Source: Streptomyces sp. P3 | Lineage (GTDB): Bacteria; Actinomycetota; Actinomycetes; Streptomycetales; Streptomycetaceae | Length of the DNA: 64,000 nucleotides | Reading direction: 5' to 3' | Assembly (NCBI RefSeq): GCF_003032475.1 | Contig: NZ_CP028369.1 | Location: forward strand, 4,216,001-4,280,000 | Shown here: piece after piece, positions 59,320-64,000 of the stretch | Numbering within the stretch: the first letter of the stretch is position 1 | Layout of the letters: the number at the start of each line of letters is the position of its first letter | Notes under the pieces: generated by a model | The model's database searches: none | Seen by the model: only the letters and a program-made list of their open reading frames with translations | What the model was told of the DNA's origin: nothing | Program-made: the position numbers and the translations under genes

Positions 59320-61071
59320 ATGTCGGCGCACTTCGGCACAAGGCTGCGCAAGGGAGCGGTCAACACGACCGTGGCCGCACTGGCGGTCGCGGCTCTGGCC
59401 GCGTCCCAGGCACCGGACGTCACGGCCGACACCCAGGGCAGACGGACCGCGGCGGACACTCCCGCCACCGAGACGGGCACCGACGCCGGCACGGACGACA
59501 GCGCCACCGGCAACTCGCCGTACTACACGGACCTGCCGCCCCTGCACAGCCCCAACCCGGCTCCGACCCAGAGCTCCGCCACTCCTCCCGCGGGTGGCGG
59601 CGAGGCGGGCATTCCGGCGACCGTCCTGGACGCCTACAAGAAGGCCGAGGCCCAGCTGGCGCAGGCCAAGCCGGGCTGCAACCTGCCCTGGCAACTCCTC
59701 GCCGCCATCGGCAAGGTCGAGTCGGGCCAGGCGCGCGGCGGCAACGTCACCGCCGACGGCACGACCGTCTCGCCGATCCTCGGACCGGTCCTCAACGGCA
59801 GCGGCTTCGCCAACATCAGGGACACCGACAACGGCGCCTACGACGGCGACAGGACCTTCGACCGCGCCGTGGGCCCCATGCAGTTCATCCCGTCCACCTG
59901 GGCGTGGGCGGGCCGCGACGGCAACGCCGACGGCAAGAAGGACCCCAACAACATCTACGACGCCGCCCTCGCCGCCGGCCACTACCTGTGCCGCTACGGC
60001 TGGGACATGTCGACGACGTCCGGGATGCGCACCGCGATCCTCAGCTACAACAACTCCACGGACTACCTGAACACCGTCCTGTCGTGGCTGGAGTACTACC
60101 GCAAGGGCTCGCACGGGATCCCCGACGGCACCGGCACCGTGCCGACCGACCGCAGCGACGACTACACGCCGACCTCGCCGTCCGTCCCGACGACGCCCGG
60201 CAGGCCGTCGGTCCCGTCCACGCCCGGGAAGCCGACCAGGCCGTCCACGCCCGGGAAGCCTACGAAGCCGTCCACGCCCGGGAAGCCGACCCCGACACCC
60301 ACGCCCGCGCCCACGCCGACCGAGACGGTCCACCACCTCGAGGCCGCGGGCCCGGCGAAGATCACCGCCATGGCGGGCAACGCCTACACGGACCGCGTCA
60401 GCGCCCGGGCGGAGACGGCGGCCGGCAAGGCCGTCGCCAAGGTCAGGATCCGCTTCACCATCGTCGGCGACACCGACGCCGAGTTCACCGGCGGGGAGAG
60501 CGTCGCCACGATCGTCACCGACAGCAGGGGCATCGCCCTCGCGCCCGTCCTCCGGGCGGGCGAGAAGAGCGGCGCCTTCACCGTCCGTGCCACCGTTCTC
60601 GGCCGCACGCTGTCCGCGCTCGACTACGCGGCCACCGTCACCCCCCGCGCCGCCGACGTCCTCGCCCGCACCGGCGACACCGCACTCACCTGCACCGTCG
60701 GCGGCGAGTTCGCCGACGCGGTCGAGGTGAAGGCCACGTACAAGGGAGCGGCGGCGGGCAAGGTCGCGGCCACCGCCACCCTGGTCAAGTCCGCGTCCGA
60801 TCCGACGGCGAACGACAAGGGCCCGTACTTCAAGGGCGCCGGCGACAGCCCCGTCCGCACCCTGGACCTGCAGACGGACGCCGACGGTCTGCTGCGGCTG
60901 CCACAGCTGTACGCGGGCGACACCGCCGGCGCCTACCTGCTGCGCATCACCACCACCGGTGGAGCCGTCCTCACGGTCGAGCTGACCGTCACGGCCGCCG
61001 GGACGTCGGCGCCGGCCCCCGCACCCGTCGAGTCGGAGCCGGAGCCGGAGGCGACGGCCTCCGCTTCGTAA
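59320..61071 (+). CDS. Secreted lytic transglycosylase-like protein
   Basis: This 583-residue protein has a signal peptide (basic RLRKG then VAALAVAALAASQA), a disordered linker, and an SLT/MltB-like domain (about 95-275) with NLPWQLLAAIGKVESGQARG holding the catalytic Glu, AVGPMQFIPSTWAWAGRDG and ALAAGHYLCRYGWDM. A Pro/Thr repeat (PSTPGKPTK type, about 287-340) leads to a C-terminal beta-rich region, possibly Ig-like. It would cleave peptidoglycan glycan strands outside the membrane. ATG 59320 has GGGAGGG upstream. Confidence 0.86.
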   Translation: MSAHFGTRLRKGAVNTTVAALAVAALAASQAPDVTADTQGRRTAADTPATETGTDAGTDDSATGNSPYYTDLPPLHSPNPAPTQSSATPPAGGGEAGIPATVLDAYKKAEAQLAQAKPGCNLPWQLLAAIGKVESGQARGGNVTADGTTVSPILGPVLNGSGFANIRDTDNGAYDGDRTFDRAVGPMQFIPSTWAWAGRDGNADGKKDPNNIYDAALAAGHYLCRYGWDMSTTSGMRTAILSYNNSTDYLNTVLSWLEYYRKGSHGIPDGTGTVPTDRSDDYTPTSPSVPTTPGRPSVPSTPGKPTRPSTPGKPTKPSTPGKPTPTPTPAPTPTETVHHLEAAGPAKITAMAGNAYTDRVSARAETAAGKAVAKVRIRFTIVGDTDAEFTGGESVATIVTDSRGIALAPVLRAGEKSGAFTVRATVLGRTLSALDYAATVTPRAADVLARTGDTALTCTVGGEFADAVEVKATYKGAAAGKVAATATLVKSASDPTANDKGPYFKGAGDSPVRTLDLQTDADGLLRLPQLYAGDTAGAYLLRITTTGGAVLTVELTVTAAGTSAPAPAPVESEPEPEATASAS

Positions 61072-61129
61072 GGACGTACGGCCGGGCGCACGCGCCCGCG
61101 CGTCCGTACGCGGTCCGCACCGCCCTCCG

Positions 61130-61178
61130 CACGACGACGGCGGCCCCTCCTGCGCATGGAGGGGCCGCCGTCGTCGTG
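61130..61178 (+). terminator. Strong hairpin terminator after the transglycosylase gene
   Basis: A perfect 21-bp stem (61130-61150 and 61158-61178) with a 7-nt loop lies 58 bp after the stop codon. Confidence 0.85.
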
Positions 61179-61223
61179 TCCGACGTGTTCTCATCTCGCG
61201 CGCCCGTTGCTACGGTGCCCGAC

Positions 61224-61238
61224 CTGACACCCTGTCAG
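61224..61238. promoter_or_regulatory. CTGACA-CCC-TGTCAG palindrome upstream of the SPW_0924 gene
   Basis: A perfect 6-bp inverted repeat with a 3-nt centre lies 37 bp before the ATG at 61276. It is a candidate operator in the promoter region; no regulator is known. Confidence 0.45.
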
Positions 61239-61275
61239 CTCCGTGGGGAGTTCGCCGCCGCTTCAGGAGGCCCCG

Positions 61276-61410
61276 ATGCGCGCTCTGATCGCCGCCGCGA
61301 CCGGCCTCGCCCTCGCCCTCGCCCTGGTCTTCACCGTCACCGCGCTCGGCGCCCCGGCCGGCCGGACCTCCCCGAAACCCCTGCTGACCACCGTCCCCGC
61401 CCACCCCTGA
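61276..61410 (+). CDS. SPW_0924 family small membrane protein
   Basis: This 44-residue protein has a short basic start and one hydrophobic helix (LIAAATGLALALALVFTVTA), then SPKPLLTTVPAHP. It matches my recollection of the streptomycete SPW_0924 family, whose members lie beside a DUF3068 gene. A perfect AGGAGG lies 5 nt before the ATG. The function is unknown; a membrane anchor or partner of the DUF3068 protein is possible. The downstream gene starts 28 bp later. Confidence 0.83.
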   Translation: MRALIAAATGLALALALVFTVTALGAPAGRTSPKPLLTTVPAHP

Positions 61411-61438
61411 CCCCGCCCCGTCCGCGAAGGAGGCCGAG

Positions 61439-62431
61439 ATGCGCCGCAAGACAAGCCTGCTCCTGCTCGCCCTCGCCGTGTTCTTCGCGGCGCTCTCCCC
61501 GCTGATGCGCTGGTACGCCTTCCCCCGCCTGGCCAAGATCCCCGCGAACGAGTACCAGACGATGGTCCTGGAGGCGAAGAACGCCACCCTCCTCGACTAC
61601 GGCAGCCTGAAGGCCCGCACGGTCCCGAAGGTCACCATCGTGCAAACCCTCAAGGGCGACGTCGAAGCCTCCGAGAAGATCGAGAAGACGGCCGGCCGGG
61701 ACGTCGTCGTCTGGGACGGCCTGTCCTACGTCCAGGGACCCGACGGCAAGATGGTCTCCCGGGTCCCCGAGCGCTACATCTTCGACGCCCACACCCAGGA
61801 ACCCGTCCACGCCACCGGCGAGACGGTCGACGGCGATCCCGTCCGCCGCAAGGGCATCGAGTTCAAGTGGCCGTTCCTGACGGAGAAGCGCGACTACGAG
61901 TACTTCGACGCCCAGACCCGCACCAGCGCCCCCATCCACTACCGGGGCACCCGGACCTTCCGCGGCCTGAAGGTCTACTACTTCGAGCAGACCGTCCCCT
62001 GGACCCGGGTCGCCATGCCCAAGACGATGCCGGTCAAGGGCATCACCCCGGCGGACGTCGCCAGGACCGGCACCACCCGCTGGTACACCACGGTCCGCAG
62101 GTTCTGGGTCGAACCCGTCACCGGGGCACCCGTCAACGGCGAGGAGATCCACCAGGAGGAACTGCGCGGCGGCACCCTCCTCGGCGGCCGCGCCAAGGTC
62201 ACCGCGTTCGCCGGGCACGTCAAGATGCGTGAGGACTACATCGACCACACGGTGTCCGTCGTCAAGGCCAACCGCACCCTGGTCCTGCTGATGACCTCCT
62301 ATCTGCCGTGGAGCTTCCTCCTGCTGGCTCTCCTGCTCCTGTCGCTCTCCCTGTACCTGGAGGCCCGCGCCCGCCGCACCCGCCCGCGCGCTCCCGCGGC
62401 CCGCGCCACACCGCAGCCGGTCACCGCCTGA
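61439..62431 (+). CDS. DUF3068 domain membrane-anchored protein
   Basis: This 330-residue protein fits DUF3068, a family noted in actinobacteria. It has a signal-anchor (LLLLALAVFFAALSPLMRWY), a large extracytoplasmic domain (about 30-275) and a C-terminal helix (LVLLMTSYLPWSFLLLALLL) followed by an Arg-rich cytosolic tail. ATG 61439 has AAGGAGG upstream. Its end overlaps the convergent hrpB gene by 11 bp. Function is not established. Confidence 0.87.
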   Translation: MRRKTSLLLLALAVFFAALSPLMRWYAFPRLAKIPANEYQTMVLEAKNATLLDYGSLKARTVPKVTIVQTLKGDVEASEKIEKTAGRDVVVWDGLSYVQGPDGKMVSRVPERYIFDAHTQEPVHATGETVDGDPVRRKGIEFKWPFLTEKRDYEYFDAQTRTSAPIHYRGTRTFRGLKVYYFEQTVPWTRVAMPKTMPVKGITPADVARTGTTRWYTTVRRFWVEPVTGAPVNGEEIHQEELRGGTLLGGRAKVTAFAGHVKMREDYIDHTVSVVKANRTLVLLMTSYLPWSFLLLALLLLSLSLYLEARARRTRPRAPAARATPQPVTA

Positions 62432-64000
62432 GCCGCGCGTTGGTGTGCCGGGTCGGCTCGGCGCCCGCCGGATCCTCCGGCCAGGGATGCTTCGGATACC
62501 GGCCGCGCAACTCCGCCCGCACCCCCTTGTAGCCCTCCCGCCAGAAGGACGCGAGGTCCGCGGTGACGGCCACGGGCCGCCCGGCGGGCGACAGCAGATG
62601 CACCAGCAACGGCACTCCCGCCACCCGCGGCGACTCCTGCAGCCCGAACATCTCCTGCAACTTCACCGCCAGAACCGGCTGCTGCGGATCCGCGTAGTCG
62701 ATCCGCACCCGGGACCCGCTGGGGACGGCGATCCGCTCGGGCGCCAGCTCGTCCAGCCGGCCCGCCGCGCCGGACGCCCACGGCAGCAGCCGCCCGAGCG
62801 CCGCCCCGGCGTCGATCCGCCCGAGATCGCTCCGCCGCCGCGCCCGGCCCAGCTCCGGCTCCAGCCATTCGTCCACGCGCGCGTACAACGACGCGTCGCA
62901 GACGTCGGGCCACGGCTCACCGAGCCGCAACCGCAGAAAGGCGAGCCGCTGTCGCAGGACGGCCGCCTCGGCCGACCAGCGCAGCAGCCCCAGCCCCTCC
63001 TTCTCCAGCCCCTCCACCAGCGCACCGCGTAGGAGCGCAGGGTCGGCGTCCCGCAGCGGCCGCGCCCCGAGCTGCACCGCCCCGAGGCGCTCCACCCGCC
63101 GCGCCACCACCTCCCCGCCGGCCCAGTGCACCTCGTCCCGCTCGTCCAGCAGCGCACCCGCCGCCAGCCGCGCCACCTCCTCGTCCACCGCCGCCGCCAG
63201 CTGCACACGCGCGTGCCCCCTGCCGACCGGCCGGTCCGCGACGGCGACGGCCAGCCAGCGTGCGCCCCGCAGACCCGATCCGTCCCGCACCTCCGCCCGG
63301 GTCCCCGACACCATCAGCCACGACCCGCCGTCGGACTTCGCGACCCGCTCCGGAAAGGCCAGGGCCACCACACGGCCGACGGCGAGATCCTCACCGTCGA
63401 CCGCCCCGCCCCCCGCGCTCCCCGCAGCCGACGACGCCTGCCGCGCGGGCGGCACGTCGACGTCCGCCGCGACGGCCCGCAGCCGCCGCACCTCCGACCG
63501 CCACCTCCCGGCGTAGGCGTCACCCCCACGCCGGGCGCCGCGCAGCGCCGCCGCCAGATCGTCGCCGTACTCCCGCGGCGCCTCCTCGCTCAGCAGCGCC
63601 ACCACCTCCGCCGCCCGCTCCACCCCCACCAGCGCCGCCCCGTCCAGCAACGCCCGCCCCAGCCGCGGATGCAGCCCCAACCGCGCCAGCCGCACCCCGC
63701 GGGCCGTCGCGCGGCCCGTAGCGTCCACCGCGCCGATCGCCGTCAACAGCTCCCGAGCCGCCGCCATCGCCCCGGCCGGCGGCGCGTCCAGCAACGCCAG
63801 CCCCGACGCGTCCGGATCGCCCCAGCAGGCCGCCTGCAGCGCGAACCCCGTCAGATCGGCCACCTTGATCTCCGGAGCCGGGAACGCCGGCAGCCGGCCG
63901 TCCTCCGCCTGCGCCCAGCACCGGTACACCGCCCCCGGCGCCTCGCGCCCGGCCCGTCCAGCCCGCTGCCGTCCCGCAGCCTGCGAGGCCCGCACGGTCG
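62421..64000 (-). CDS. hrpB: ATP-dependent helicase HrpB (3' part; 5' end outside window)
   Basis: The 526 visible codons are the C-terminal part of a DEAH-box helicase. Motif VI (ASQAAGRQRAGRAGREAPGA) is near the right edge, followed by a helicase-associated region (LGLHPRLGRALLDGA) and the HrpB-specific C-terminal domain (LAVKLQEMFGLQESPRV, GVPLLVHLLSPAGRPVAVTA, DLASFWREGYKGVRAELRGR, YPKHPWPEDP). The ATPase domain and start lie beyond 64000. HrpB is a putative RNA/DNA helicase of unclear function. Confidence 0.92.
   Translation of the reverse strand, partial: TVRASQAAGRQRAGRAGREAPGAVYRCWAQAEDGRLPAFPAPEIKVADLTGFALQAACWGDPDASGLALLDAPPAGAMAAARELLTAIGAVDATGRATARGVRLARLGLHPRLGRALLDGAALVGVERAAEVVALLSEEAPREYGDDLAAALRGARRGGDAYAGRWRSEVRRLRAVAADVDVPPARQASSAAGSAGGGAVDGEDLAVGRVVALAFPERVAKSDGGSWLMVSGTRAEVRDGSGLRGARWLAVAVADRPVGRGHARVQLAAAVDEEVARLAAGALLDERDEVHWAGGEVVARRVERLGAVQLGARPLRDADPALLRGALVEGLEKEGLGLLRWSAEAAVLRQRLAFLRLRLGEPWPDVCDASLYARVDEWLEPELGRARRRSDLGRIDAGAALGRLLPWASGAAGRLDELAPERIAVPSGSRVRIDYADPQQPVLAVKLQEMFGLQESPRVAGVPLLVHLLSPAGRPVAVTADLASFWREGYKGVRAELRGRYPKHPWPEDPAGAEPTRHTNARLRR

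Overview
The window is chromosomal DNA of a Streptomyces or very close relative. It has extreme GC content with G or C at most third codon positions, many GTG starts, 4-nt ATGA/GTGA gene overlaps, and typical Streptomyces families (SPW_0924, DUF3068, DUF4184, SIMPL, FBP, ANTAR regulator). The gene order (lgt-like tail, DraG-like operon, VIT, gltBD, pyk, tRNA, pdtaR, liv operon, polA, hrpB) resembles the S. coelicolor chromosome around gltB-pyk-polA read in reverse; that comparison is from memory, not a search.

Region 1 (1-8393): the charged tail of an upstream protein, then a tightly overlapping minus-strand operon of seven genes: four ADP-ribosylglycohydrolase paralogues, ribokinase, a CaiB/BaiF CoA-transferase and a CitE-like lyase. 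Region 2 (8394-15928): a VIT1/CCC1 metal transporter whose promoter carries metal-regulator-like boxes, then gltB-gltD (ammonia assimilation) with a GlnR-like box. Region 3 (15929-20882): a VWA protein, an orphan QcrB-type cytochrome b, and a TetR-GDSL operon divergent from an FBP (EF-G-binding-like) gene across a perfect 23-bp operator.

Region 4 (20971-31164) is the most interesting accessory block. It is a compact counterpart of the mycobacterial KstR2 regulon for steroid C/D-ring (HIP) breakdown: two FadE-like acyl-CoA dehydrogenases, three SDRs, KstR2, FadA6, IpdC, IpdB, IpdA and EchA20, with KstR2-box-like operators in both divergent promoters. FadD3 and FadE30 are not in the window.

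Region 5 (31214-43172): a zinc-protease-like protein, chorismate mutase, PepN, a two-gene hydroxamate-siderophore-like pair (PLP decarboxylase and lysine/ornithine N-hydroxylase), a Tat-exported 5'-nucleotidase, a SIMPL protein and pyruvate kinase. Region 6 (43176-51602): a LAGLIDADG-like gene beside an unusual tRNA (anticodon CAA, short variable loop), pdtaR, the branched-chain amino-acid ABC operon livJHMGF, and a hotdog thioesterase. Region 7 (51655-64000): an FdhF/YdeP-type molybdoenzyme, polA, a small basic protein, a DUF4184 membrane protein, a secreted transglycosylase, the SPW_0924-DUF3068 pair and the 3' part of hrpB.

Most genes are housekeeping. The DraG/ribokinase/CoA operon, the KstR2 block, the siderophore-like pair and the tRNA/LAGLIDADG junction are the parts whose biology is least explained.
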